NCBI GenBank assembly: GCA_963790435.1
Contig: CAWBOI010000003.1
Location: forward strand, 434,001-498,000
Direction: 5' to 3'
Length of the DNA stretch: 64,000 nucleotides
From: Ilyomonas sp963790435
Lineage (GTDB): Bacteria > Bacteroidota > Bacteroidia > Chitinophagales > Chitinophagaceae
Below the pieces are notes generated by a model that saw nothing but the letters and a program-made list of their open reading frames with translations, made no database searches and was not told where the DNA came from. The stretch's first letter is position 1; every line of letters begins with the position of its first letter. This document shows positions 58,515 to 64,000 of the stretch, one piece after another. The position numbers and the translations under genes were made by a program.

Positions 58515-59398
58515 AACCTCTTGCTCACTACCAACTCCTTGCTTCCACTCTTATAAACATAAAAACCTTCGCCCGATTTAGTGCCCCATTTACCAGCAGT
58601 TACCATGTTCACCAATAAAGGGCAAGGTGCATATTTGGGATTGCCAAAACCATTGTGCATTACATTTAAAATGCTTAAGCAAACATCCAGTCCAATGAAA
58701 TCGGCAAGCTGTAACGGGCCCATGGGATGTGCCATGCCGAGCTTCATAATGGTATCAATTTCTTCCACACCGGCAATGCCTTCGTATAAACTGTAAACCG
58801 CTTCATTAATCATCGGCATCAAAATTCTGTTGGCAATAAAACCGGGATAATCGTTCACTACACAAGGCACTTTGTTTGTCTTCTTTGCAAGGTCTATGAT
58901 GGTTTGTGTAACGGTTGCATCAGTTGCATAACCATTAATGATTTCAACCAGCTTCATTACCGGCACGGGGTTCATAAAGTGCATACCAATCACTTGCTGC
59001 GGACGGTTTGTTTTTGCCGCAATTTTGGTAATGGAAATGGAAGATGTGTTGGAAGCCAAAATGCAATGTGCAGGTGCAGCTTCATCAATTTGCTGAAAGA
59101 TGTTAAGCTTGATCGCTTCGTTTTCAGTAGCCGCTTCAATAACAAGATCTGCTTCTGCAACGCCTTCGGTGATTGAAGCTTGTGTGGTTATATTTTGTAA
59201 AGCGGTTTGTTTTTGCTCTTCTTTTATAACGCCTTTGGCAATTTGCCGGTCTAAGTTTTTGGTGATGGTAGCGATGGCTTTGTCGAGCTGTGTTTGGCTT
59301 ATGTCAATTAGGGTTACCTTAAAATCATGTAGTGCAAAATGGTGTGCGATGCCATTGCCCATGGTGCCTGCGCCGATAACTGAAATATGCTGGATCAT
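58508..59398 (-). CDS. 3-hydroxyacyl-CoA (3-hydroxybutyryl-CoA) dehydrogenase
   Basis: 296 residues from the ATG complementary to 59396-59398 (MIQHISVIGAGTMGNGIAHH). NAD-binding GAGTMGNGIA, IEAATENEAIKLNIFQQIDE, ASNTSSISITKIAAKTNRPQ, the catalytic His in GMHFMNPVPVMKLVEIING, and C-terminal domain ANRILMPMINEAVYSLYEGI, GVEEIDTIMKLGMAHPMGPL QLADFIGLD. It oxidises 3-hydroxyacyl-CoA to 3-ketoacyl-CoA or works in reverse in butyrate/PHB routes. Single-domain length fits Hbd/PaaH rather than FadB. Two copies of the 11-mer are inside (59007, 59206). Confidence 0.92.
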   Translation of the reverse strand: MIQHISVIGAGTMGNGIAHHFALHDFKVTLIDISQTQLDKAIATITKNLDRQIAKGVIKEEQKQTALQNITTQASITEGVAEADLVIEAATENEAIKLNIFQQIDEAAPAHCILASNTSSISITKIAAKTNRPQQVIGMHFMNPVPVMKLVEIINGYATDATVTQTIIDLAKKTNKVPCVVNDYPGFIANRILMPMINEAVYSLYEGIAGVEEIDTIMKLGMAHPMGPLQLADFIGLDVCLSILNVMHNGFGNPKYAPCPLLVNMVTAGKWGTKSGEGFYVYKSGSKELVVSKRFK

Positions 59399-59466
59399 AG
59401 AAAGAATTTGGATGACGAATGTAGAAGAAAGAAGAATGGGAAATAGGAACTTGTTATAAAGGATTG

Positions 59467-59533
59467 TTTCGCAAATCTGCTTAATACGGGATGATTTGCG
59501 AAATTGAGTTTCGTATATTTGGGAGTTGGTGGC
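59467..59533 (+). promoter_or_regulatory. Cassette leader 2: inverted repeat, -7 box, GTTnnnnGC
   Basis: Perfect 11-bp inverted repeat TTTCGCAAATC / GATTTGCGAAA (59467-59477, 59493-59503), then TTGAGTTTCG, promoter box TATATTTG (59514-59521), 3 nt, and GTTGGTGGC (59525-59533). The first cassette ATG follows 9 nt later. Box-to-GTT spacing is identical to leader 1. The start of transcription would fall within or next to GTTGGTGGC. Confidence 0.7.
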
Positions 59534-59542
59534 TATTGTAAA

Positions 59543-60040
59543 ATGACAAAACTTACAAGTAATATTAAGCAATCATTTAAGGACATAATACTTTTCGACT
59601 GTTTATATTTTATAATTTTCCTTTTTCTCATTGCAACTTTTAGTGATGGAAGCGAGACGACAGGAATGTTTGTGCTAATAGATTTTTTTGTCGTTGCAAT
59701 TGTGACAATTTATTATTTCATTTTCAGCTTTATTATAAAACTTACAGACAAGACAGTTGGAATACTTTTAACTGCAATATTGCTTTTTATTTTAGCAGAA
59801 TTATCAGTATTGACATTGACTGGAGAATTGCCAATATTTGGACTTTTGCAAAAATATATTTACAGTAAAAAGCCTTATTCTGGTGACAAATCGCTTGACG
59901 ACAGTATTTATTTATTTCGACAAAGAAGAGACTTGGCTTTTTCAATCGCTGGTTTTACAAGTGCAATATTTTTTGCCATAATTAAACGGGTGACAAAGAA
60001 CAACAGCCACCAACAAAAGGTTTGGCAAAAAACTGGCTGA
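59543..60040 (+). CDS. Cassette gene 1: four-helix membrane protein, unknown
   Basis: 165 residues from ATG 59543, 9 nt after the GTTGGTGGC box. Hydrophobic helices: FDCLYFIIFLFLIATF, FVLIDFFVVAIVTIYYFIFS, VGILLTAILLFILAELSVLT and FSIAGFTSAIFFAIIKRV, with a basic C-terminus. The end of the frame (NNSHQQKVWQKTG, stop at 60040) runs through GCCACCAAC and into the recombination-like site, as often seen for integron cassette genes. A/T-rich compared with neighbours. No family recognised. Confidence 0.65.
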   Translation: MTKLTSNIKQSFKDIILFDCLYFIIFLFLIATFSDGSETTGMFVLIDFFVVAIVTIYYFIFSFIIKLTDKTVGILLTAILLFILAELSVLTLTGELPIFGLLQKYIYSKKPYSGDKSLDDSIYLFRQRRDLAFSIAGFTSAIFFAIIKRVTKNNSHQQKVWQKTG

Positions 60041-60208
60041 CATTACGTAGCATCAACTTTTGTTTGGCTACTTAGCTTTAGTAATCGGCTGGACTTTATA
60101 AATTTGGCGACATTAATAACAATGAACTTTTAATTATAAATTTATCAGCAGTTTACGCTGGACGAATTTCAAATACCAGTTCTTCGCCAAGCCCGGCACG
60201 TTGGCAGC
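60006..60208 (+). repeat. attC-like site B between cassettes 1 and 2
   Basis: Left end GCCACCAAC (60006-60014) then AAAAGGTTTGGCAAAAAACT GG (to 60036). Right end CCAGTTCTTCGCCAAGC (60176-60192), CCGGCAC, then GTTGGCAGC (60200-60208). The two ends pair imperfectly over about 30 nt: CCAAC/GTTGG, TTTGGC/GCCAAG and AACTGG/CCAGTT. About 140 nt of A/T-rich DNA lies between. Layout R''-L''...L'-R' and the bulged pairing are those of attC sites, although the 7-mer consensus differs. Confidence 0.6.
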
Positions 60209-60216
60209 CATATAAA

Positions 60217-60741
60217 ATGACATTACGTTTCTTCATAACCATATTGATATTTGCTTTTTTGTTGACAAGTCCCTTCACTTCTTGTGACGAACCTCAAAAT
60301 ACAAATAATGTTCAAACGATTAAAGGTGGACAAAGGATTCAACCCGACACTTTAAAGACAGCAATACTACCCTTTGACCAAAAGAATGATTACATATTTG
60401 ACAACTCATATAAACCAGCAACTTTGACAAAAGAAGACATTCATAATATTGACAGTTTATTAATTGCCTGTGTAACCGATTATAATAACTCGTTAGACAA
60501 GAACGATAAACGTTATAGCATTGACTTAGAGAAATATGATTACAGAAAACAGATAATTGCTGCAAAAAATAGGAAAGGCGACAAAGTAGTATGGGTTCAC
60601 TGTTTATGTACGACTCTTGGCAGCGACAAATGGCAAACTGAAATTATGCAAGTTGAAGATGGAGGTAACTGCTTTTTTCAGTTTAAAATCAACTTGTCAA
60701 CAAAAAAGTTTTACGACTTACAAACCAATGGTTCAGCATGA
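60217..60741 (+). CDS. Cassette gene 2: lipoprotein, unknown
   Basis: 174 residues; ATG 8 nt after GTTGGCAGC, stop 8 nt before GCTTGCAAC, so the gene fills its cassette. Signal peptide TLRFFITILIFAFLLTSPFT with lipobox TSC (SPFTSCDEP). The mature part: KTAILPFDQKNDYIFDNSYK, TLTKEDIHNIDSLLIACVTD, YSIDLEKYDYRKQIIAAKNR and KVVWVHCLCTTLGSDKW ending in FFQFKINLSTKKFYDLQTNG. Two Cys close together (HCLC). Similar to small lipoproteins of unknown role in Bacteroidota. A/T-rich. Confidence 0.7.
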   Translation: MTLRFFITILIFAFLLTSPFTSCDEPQNTNNVQTIKGGQRIQPDTLKTAILPFDQKNDYIFDNSYKPATLTKEDIHNIDSLLIACVTDYNNSLDKNDKRYSIDLEKYDYRKQIIAAKNRKGDKVVWVHCLCTTLGSDKWQTEIMQVEDGGNCFFQFKINLSTKKFYDLQTNGSA

Positions 60742-60749
60742 CAAAAACT

Positions 60750-60890
60750 GCTTGCAACAAGTGGTTTGCTGCCATAGCGGGGCGACGAATCTCGGCTAAA
60801 CATTTGTAATTCTAATCATTTTTTTACAGCTATATTTGGTCTGACGAAACTCTAATGCTGCTCCGGCAGCAACACTTTAACGTTACATGC
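60750..60890 (+). repeat. attC-like site C between cassettes 2 and 3
   Basis: Left end GCTTGCAAC (60750-60758), AAGTGGTTTGCTGCC (to 60773). Right end GGCAGCAACACTT (60865-60877), TAAC, GTTACATGC (60882-60890). The ends pair with bulges over about 25 nt: GGCAGCAAAC-like with GTTTGCTGCC, AAGTG/CACTT, and GCnTGnAAC/GTTnCAnGC. Interior about 90 nt. Its left half is alike in sequence to sites A and B. Confidence 0.6.
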
Positions 60891-60956
60891 AAAACCATAC
60901 TCCACTTTCTGCTTTTTCCGAATCCTTATCTTTACAAACATCATACATTCATAAAC

Positions 60957-61187
60957 ATGACACGACAAACCATTATTGAACGAACAATAAAAGCGATTAA
61001 TCAGTTGCCGGAAGAAAAAGCAGAAGAGATTTCTGACTTTGCTGATTTTATTAGTAAGCGTTATGAAGAATATCAGTTAAGCAAAGGCATTCAGAAACTA
61101 ACATCAGACAGTACTGCCTTTGCTTTTTTAAATGATGAAGAAGATTTGTATTCAGTAGCTGACTTAAAGGAAGTGTACAATGGCTAA
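60957..61187 (+). CDS. Antitoxin of a PemK/MazF-type module
   Basis: 76 residues from ATG 60957 (the frame is open upstream into site C). RQTIIERTIKAINQLPEEKA EEISDFADFISKRYEEYQL matches the small helical antitoxin partners (DUF2281-like) that often precede PemK/MazF toxins in Bacteroidota; the C-terminal acidic piece LNDEEDLYSVADLKEVYNG is the usual toxin-binding tail. It overlaps the toxin start by 8 nt. Expected to bind the toxin and repress the promoter. A/T-rich, in the third cassette. Confidence 0.75.
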   Translation: MTRQTIIERTIKAINQLPEEKAEEISDFADFISKRYEEYQLSKGIQKLTSDSTAFAFLNDEEDLYSVADLKEVYNG

Positions 61188-61499
61188 AGGCGACATTGTA
61201 CTCATTACTTTTCCGTTTACAGATTTAACTGGCAGTAAATTGCGACCAGCCGTTGTTCTTGCAGATACAAGTATTGACTTTACAGTTTGCTTTATTACAA
61301 CACAAATCGGCGGCAGGAACCTACCGATATTTTGCTTTCTCCAAATAGTAATAACGGACTTAGAAAGCAATCCCTTATCCGAACAAGTAAAATTGCAACC
61401 TCGGATAAAACATTGGCAAAGGGGCTCTTAGGAAGACTTGAGTCAATAGAACTGACAGAGTTAAATAGTCAACTCAAAGTTTTATTTCAGCTACTTTAA
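61180..61499 (+). pseudogene. PemK/MazF endoribonuclease toxin, frameshifted
   Basis: The start MAKGDIVLITFPFTDLTGSK LRPAVVL and FTVCFITTQI is a clear PemK/MazF beginning (the 'P-F-T-D-x-x-x-x-K-x-R-P' motif). Then the frame changes near 61300-61315: the expected rest, TDILLSPNSNNGLRKQSLIR, TSKIATSDKTLAKGLLGRLE and LNSQLKVLFQL, is in a different frame to 61499, while the first frame ends at 61431 in unrelated sequence. A one-base indel explains this. As drawn the toxin would be inactive, leaving an orphan antitoxin. Confidence 0.8.
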
Positions 61500-61573
61500 A
61501 AAAGGCATATAAGATAAAAAACCAACTAAAAAGACAGGGCTCCGTTGAAAAAAGTACAACTCAATCCACATCA

Positions 61574-62227
61574 TCACTGGCTATCATCTTTCTTTCTAAA
61601 ATCACCACGCTTCCAGGCTTGTATAAAATCCGCCCACGCCATTGGGTTAAATAAATTAATAGGCGCCTGCTGCCCTAAATAAGAATAGTGTACCGATTGT
61701 TGCCTGAACTGAGCTGCCACCGCTTCCCTACCGTCAACAGGCAAAGTAGCCAGCAACACGCGCCGCCTGGCTTCGCTCATATTGCTGCGTGCAATTTCCA
61801 ACTGGTCGGCAGGAATATCCGTATTTATAAAATCGCGTTCAAACTGTGAGTGCGTAGGCCGGGGTTTAATGATGGTTGCCGGAAGATATGCCGTATCGGT
61901 GATCATTAACTGAATGAGGCTGTATTGATTCTCTTTCAATGATATTGGTATATCTATAATCTTATCTTTAAAACCTACTACCGAGAATTTTATTTTATCG
62001 CCTTTCAAAACCACAATTGAAAACACACCCTGGTCGTTGGTTAACGTACCGCGTCCTTTGTTCTCTACAATTACACTTGCGCCAGGAATGGCTTGCAGAC
62101 TATCAGCCGTCATCACCACACCATAGAGTTGCACCACAGAATCTTTAGACACCGTTGTTTGTGCAGATACGTGTTGCACAAAAAAAGTAGCAAAAACAAA
62201 AGTGGCGAAGTAGAGAATTGATTTCAT
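61574..62227 (-). CDS. Secreted protein with carboxypeptidase-regulatory-like domain
   Basis: 217 residues from the ATG complementary to 62225-62227 (MKSILYFATFVFATFFVQHV SA before QTTVS). N-terminal domain VVQLYGVVMTADSLQAIPGA SVIVENKGRGTLTNDQGVFS is a CarboxypepD_reg-like beta-sandwich (as in SusC/TonB-linked proteins). The rest (RPTHSQFERDFINTDIPADQ, EARRRVLLATLPVDGREAVA, INLFNPMAWADFIQAWKRG) lacks a receptor barrel. Function unknown; probably outer-membrane or surface associated. No TonB receptor nearby. Confidence 0.8.
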   Translation of the reverse strand: MKSILYFATFVFATFFVQHVSAQTTVSKDSVVQLYGVVMTADSLQAIPGASVIVENKGRGTLTNDQGVFSIVVLKGDKIKFSVVGFKDKIIDIPISLKENQYSLIQLMITDTAYLPATIIKPRPTHSQFERDFINTDIPADQLEIARSNMSEARRRVLLATLPVDGREAVAAQFRQQSVHYSYLGQQAPINLFNPMAWADFIQAWKRGDFRKKDDSQ

Positions 62228-62338
62228 GCGGCTTACCAATACTATAAGATTTCGTTTACCGTAAGTGATAACAACAAAATAACCAATACACCCACTAATT
62301 TTGTGCTATCAATTTTGTATTTAACAAAAAAATGTAGG

Positions 62339-63436
62339 ATGACAGAAAGTGATGTTTTGAAAGCTTTGAGCAATGTGCAGGAGCCCGATTTGGGCAAAGA
62401 CATTGTAACCCTGAACATGGTAAAAGACATCGTTGTCAATGGCAACAATGTATCGTTTACGGTGGTGCTTACCACGCCTGCTTGTCCCATGAAAGACATG
62501 ATACAAAAGGCTTGTATCAACGCAATAAAATTGTTACTGAACAAAGAAGCGCAGGTGAAAGTGAACTTCACATCACATACTATTACCAAGCGCAACGATG
62601 AAGGTAAAGTGCTGCCCGGCGTAAAAAATATTATTGCGGTGGTAAGCGGTAAAGGTGGTGTTGGCAAAAGTACGGTGGCTGCGAACTTAGCACTTGCGTT
62701 TGCACAAAGCGGCGCTAAGGTTGGGTTGATGGATGCTGATATTTATGGGCCTTCTGTGCCCATCATGTTTGGCGTTCGTGGTGAGCGGCCGATGATGCGT
62801 GAAACTGATGGCAAGGGTAAGATTATCCCATTGGAAAAATACGGCATCCAGTTGATGAGCATTGGTTTGTTGGTAGATGAAAAAAGCGCAGTCGTGTGGC
62901 GTGGCCCGATGGTAAGCAGCGCCATCCGGCAGTTTGTAACCGATGTGGACTGGGGTGCATTGGATTATTTAGTAATTGATATGCCGCCCGGCACCGGCGA
63001 TATTCATTTAACCTTGATGCAGTTGGTTCCTGTAACGGGTGTTATTATTGTTACCACACCGCAGAAAGTGGCTTTGGCAGATGCGCGCAAAGGCATTGCT
63101 ATGTTTGCACAGGCACAACTGAATGTACCCATTATTGGTTTGGTAGAAAACATGGCTTACTTCACACCGGCAGAATTGCCCGATCACCAGTATTTTATTT
63201 TTGGTAAAGAAGGCGGAAAGAAGCTGGCTGAAGAATACGATTTGAATTTCTTGGGTCAGATTCCACTCGTACAAAGCATTTGCGAAGGCGGTGATGCAGG
63301 CGTGCCCGTAATGATGAGCGATGATGCAATCAGTAAAGCAGCATTTCACCAGTTTGCCGACAATGCGGTACGAACCATCAGCACTGTAAACGCAACGGAA
63401 AAGCCGGAGAAGTTTAAGGAAGCAATGGCTGTCTGA
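62339..63436 (+). CDS. mrp: Mrp/ApbC-type Fe-S carrier P-loop ATPase
   Basis: 365 residues from ATG 62339. N-terminal MIP18/DUF59 domain: LKALSNVQEPDLGKDIVTLN and VVLTTPACPMKDMI. The ATPase has the deviant Walker A VVSGKGGVGKSTVAANLALA, DADIYGPSVPIMFGV, PPGTGDIHLTLMQLVPV and VTTPQKVALADARKG. The C-x-x-C that binds a bridging cluster in E. coli Mrp (CSNCG) is absent; the segment reads ENMAYFTPAELPDHQYFIFG, as in other Bacteroidota. It may insert Fe-S clusters together with IscU/IscA, but the cluster site would have to differ. Confidence 0.92.
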   Translation: MTESDVLKALSNVQEPDLGKDIVTLNMVKDIVVNGNNVSFTVVLTTPACPMKDMIQKACINAIKLLLNKEAQVKVNFTSHTITKRNDEGKVLPGVKNIIAVVSGKGGVGKSTVAANLALAFAQSGAKVGLMDADIYGPSVPIMFGVRGERPMMRETDGKGKIIPLEKYGIQLMSIGLLVDEKSAVVWRGPMVSSAIRQFVTDVDWGALDYLVIDMPPGTGDIHLTLMQLVPVTGVIIVTTPQKVALADARKGIAMFAQAQLNVPIIGLVENMAYFTPAELPDHQYFIFGKEGGKKLAEEYDLNFLGQIPLVQSICEGGDAGVPVMMSDDAISKAAFHQFADNAVRTISTVNATEKPEKFKEAMAV

Positions 63437-63438
63437 AT

Positions 63439-63561
63439 TTGATTTTATACCATTTTACGGATGCGGATGAGAACGATAAACGTTTAGTAGTGCATTGGTT
63501 TGAAAAGCGGTTTGGTGTTACTGTCATTCCGCAAATGCCGCCGTTTGGTTTTGCCCATTAA
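63439..63561 (+). CDS. Possible small ORF or gene remnant after mrp
   Basis: 40 codons from TTG 63439, 2 nt after the mrp stop: HFTDADENDKRLVVHWFEKR and FGVTVIPQMPPFGFAH. Codon choice is normal for this genome, but there is no ATG start and the end runs into an inverted repeat. It may be a fragment of a larger protein. No family recognised. Confidence 0.3.
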   Translation: MILYHFTDADENDKRLVVHWFEKRFGVTVIPQMPPFGFAH

Positions 63562-63737
63562 TCAATGTTGCAGGCGGCTTTGTGCGGAATCTGATGATTA
63601 CATTGTAAAGACGATTTAATGGTGGAAACCAGTTGACGACATAGCAATTTGTTCAAATTATAGAAAGCAGGTTCCGCACAAAGCCCTCGTGAAAACATAA
63701 AGGTGCAAGTCCGTGTTGAGGGCAATTGCGGAATGAC
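63523..63737. repeat. 215-bp nested palindromic structure
   Basis: Outer arms GTCATTCCGCAAATGCC (63523-63539) and GGCAATTGCGGAATGAC (63721-63737, one mismatch). Inner arms GGCTTTGTGCGGAA (63576-63589) and TTCCGCACAAAGCC (63672-63685, perfect). The gaps between outer and inner arms are 36 and 35 nt, so the whole is nearly symmetrical. Could be a miniature mobile element or a structured RNA. The left arm overlaps the small ORF. Confidence 0.6.
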
Positions 63738-63853
63738 GCGATGCCTTGTTTTCAAATTGCTTTATTACCAAACATTTCATATCTATTCTGATAAAAACAA
63801 AAGCGAACTTTTGTTTTTGCACCATTTTTATCTTTGTGTCTTTCCTGTAAGAA

Positions 63854-64000
63854 TCACTCCAACTCAATGGTAGAATGCTGAATATTGCTGTGTTCCAGTT
63901 GGTGTTTGATTTCGTGAACCACATTCAGCTTTTCATCAAACGACAATTGATTGTTGACAGCTACATGCGCAGTGAGTGCATTCTCGGTGGTGCTCATCGC
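63854..64000 (-). CDS. CDF cation efflux protein, C-terminal part only
   Basis: Only 48 residues are visible before the right edge: AMSTTENALTAHVAVNNQLS FDEKLNVVHEIKHQLEH, SNIQHSTIELE, then TGA. This is the C-terminal metallochaperone-like dimer domain of cation diffusion facilitators (CzcD/ZitB type): 'STTENALTAH' and 'NIQHSTIE' are their typical sequences. Exports Zn2+ or similar from the cytoplasm. Membrane part is outside the window. Confidence 0.85.
   Translation of the reverse strand, partial: AMSTTENALTAHVAVNNQLSFDEKLNVVHEIKHQLEHSNIQHSTIELE

Noticed and set aside
59467..61499. Classical mobile integron with IntI
   Set aside because: No tyrosine recombinase in the window, no resistance genes, and site cores do not match RYYYAAC/GTTRRRY strictly; hence only 'integron-like'.
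63640..63737. Group II intron or tmRNA-like fragment (AAGGTGCAAGTCCG)
   Set aside because: A short resemblance only; no domain V hairpin or tmRNA ends. The nested inverted repeats explain the region better.
1..64000. tRNA, rRNA, CRISPR or prophage
   Set aside because: I saw no T-loop GGTTCGAATCC-type sequence in a cloverleaf context, no regularly spaced repeats with unique spacers, and no phage structural or integrase genes. A scan with dedicated tools would be needed to exclude a tRNA with certainty.

Overview
The window looks like chromosomal DNA of a Bacteroidota bacterium, most likely of the Chitinophagaceae/Chitinophagales type. The reasons are the moderately A/T-rich composition, -7 promoter boxes of the form TAnnTTTG, few Shine-Dalgarno sites, gliding-type ABC genes (gldF, gldG), a DUF1501/DUF1800 pair, many small signal-peptide or lipoprotein genes of unknown function, and intergenic hairpins of the CACAAAG and CCTGCC..GGCAGG kinds. 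I saw no rRNA, tRNA, CRISPR array, transposase or phage gene.

Layout. 0-4 kb: 5' end of a HAD phosphatase gene, two lipoprotein genes, then iscS-iscU-iscA. 4-9.4 kb: gldF-gldG, an outer-membrane protein, prfA, a VanZ-like protein. 9.6-13 kb (minus): lytic transglycosylase, gatA, tatA, rplS. 13-18.8 kb: small secreted proteins, folK/sppA (divergent), a hydrolase gene broken by one stop codon, bcp. 18.9-23.3 kb: atpB-E-F-H-A ending in a strong terminator, with no atpG. 23.3-28.4 kb (minus): DUF6089-like protein, nth, rodA, mrdA. 28.7-35 kb: LON-domain protein, coaX, lptC, a TPR protein and three glycosyltransferases, probably envelope or LPS work. 35-44.4 kb (minus): glyA, a decayed gene, DUF1501/DUF1800, corA, a DUF72 protein, an M1 peptidase. 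44.6-47.7 kb: mreD-mreC-mreB, tadA. 48-51.1 kb: Hsp20, small membrane proteins and an ECF sigma factor, interrupted by about 1 kb of foreign-looking DNA. 51.2-55.7 kb: AraC regulator, SDR enzyme and three tandem NmrA-type reductase genes, one frameshifted. 55.9-59.4 kb: S4-domain protein, trmD, a hypothetical protein, hydroxyacyl-CoA dehydrogenase. 59.5-61.5 kb: accessory island. 61.6-64 kb: carboxypeptidase-regulatory-like protein, Mrp ATPase, a cation-efflux gene running off the end.

Most interesting observation. The accessory DNA at 59.5-61.5 kb is organised like an integron cassette array without a visible integrase. A leader (inverted repeat, then a TATATTTG promoter box) runs into a 9-mer GTTnnnnGC. 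Then come short A/T-rich genes in one direction, each starting 8-9 nt after a GTTnnnnGC box and followed by GCnnnnAAC. The GCnnnnAAC and the next GTTnnnnGC are the ends of an imperfect inverted repeat about 140-200 bp long, as in attC sites. Cargo is a small membrane protein, a lipoprotein and a toxin-antitoxin pair. A second leader of the same architecture with a decayed cargo gene and a half-site lies at 49.1-49.95 kb, inside what otherwise looks like a sigma-factor/Hsp20 operon. The window also carries 29 exact copies of GCAAAAACAAA (both strands, genes and spacers, all three codon phases), far more than composition predicts.
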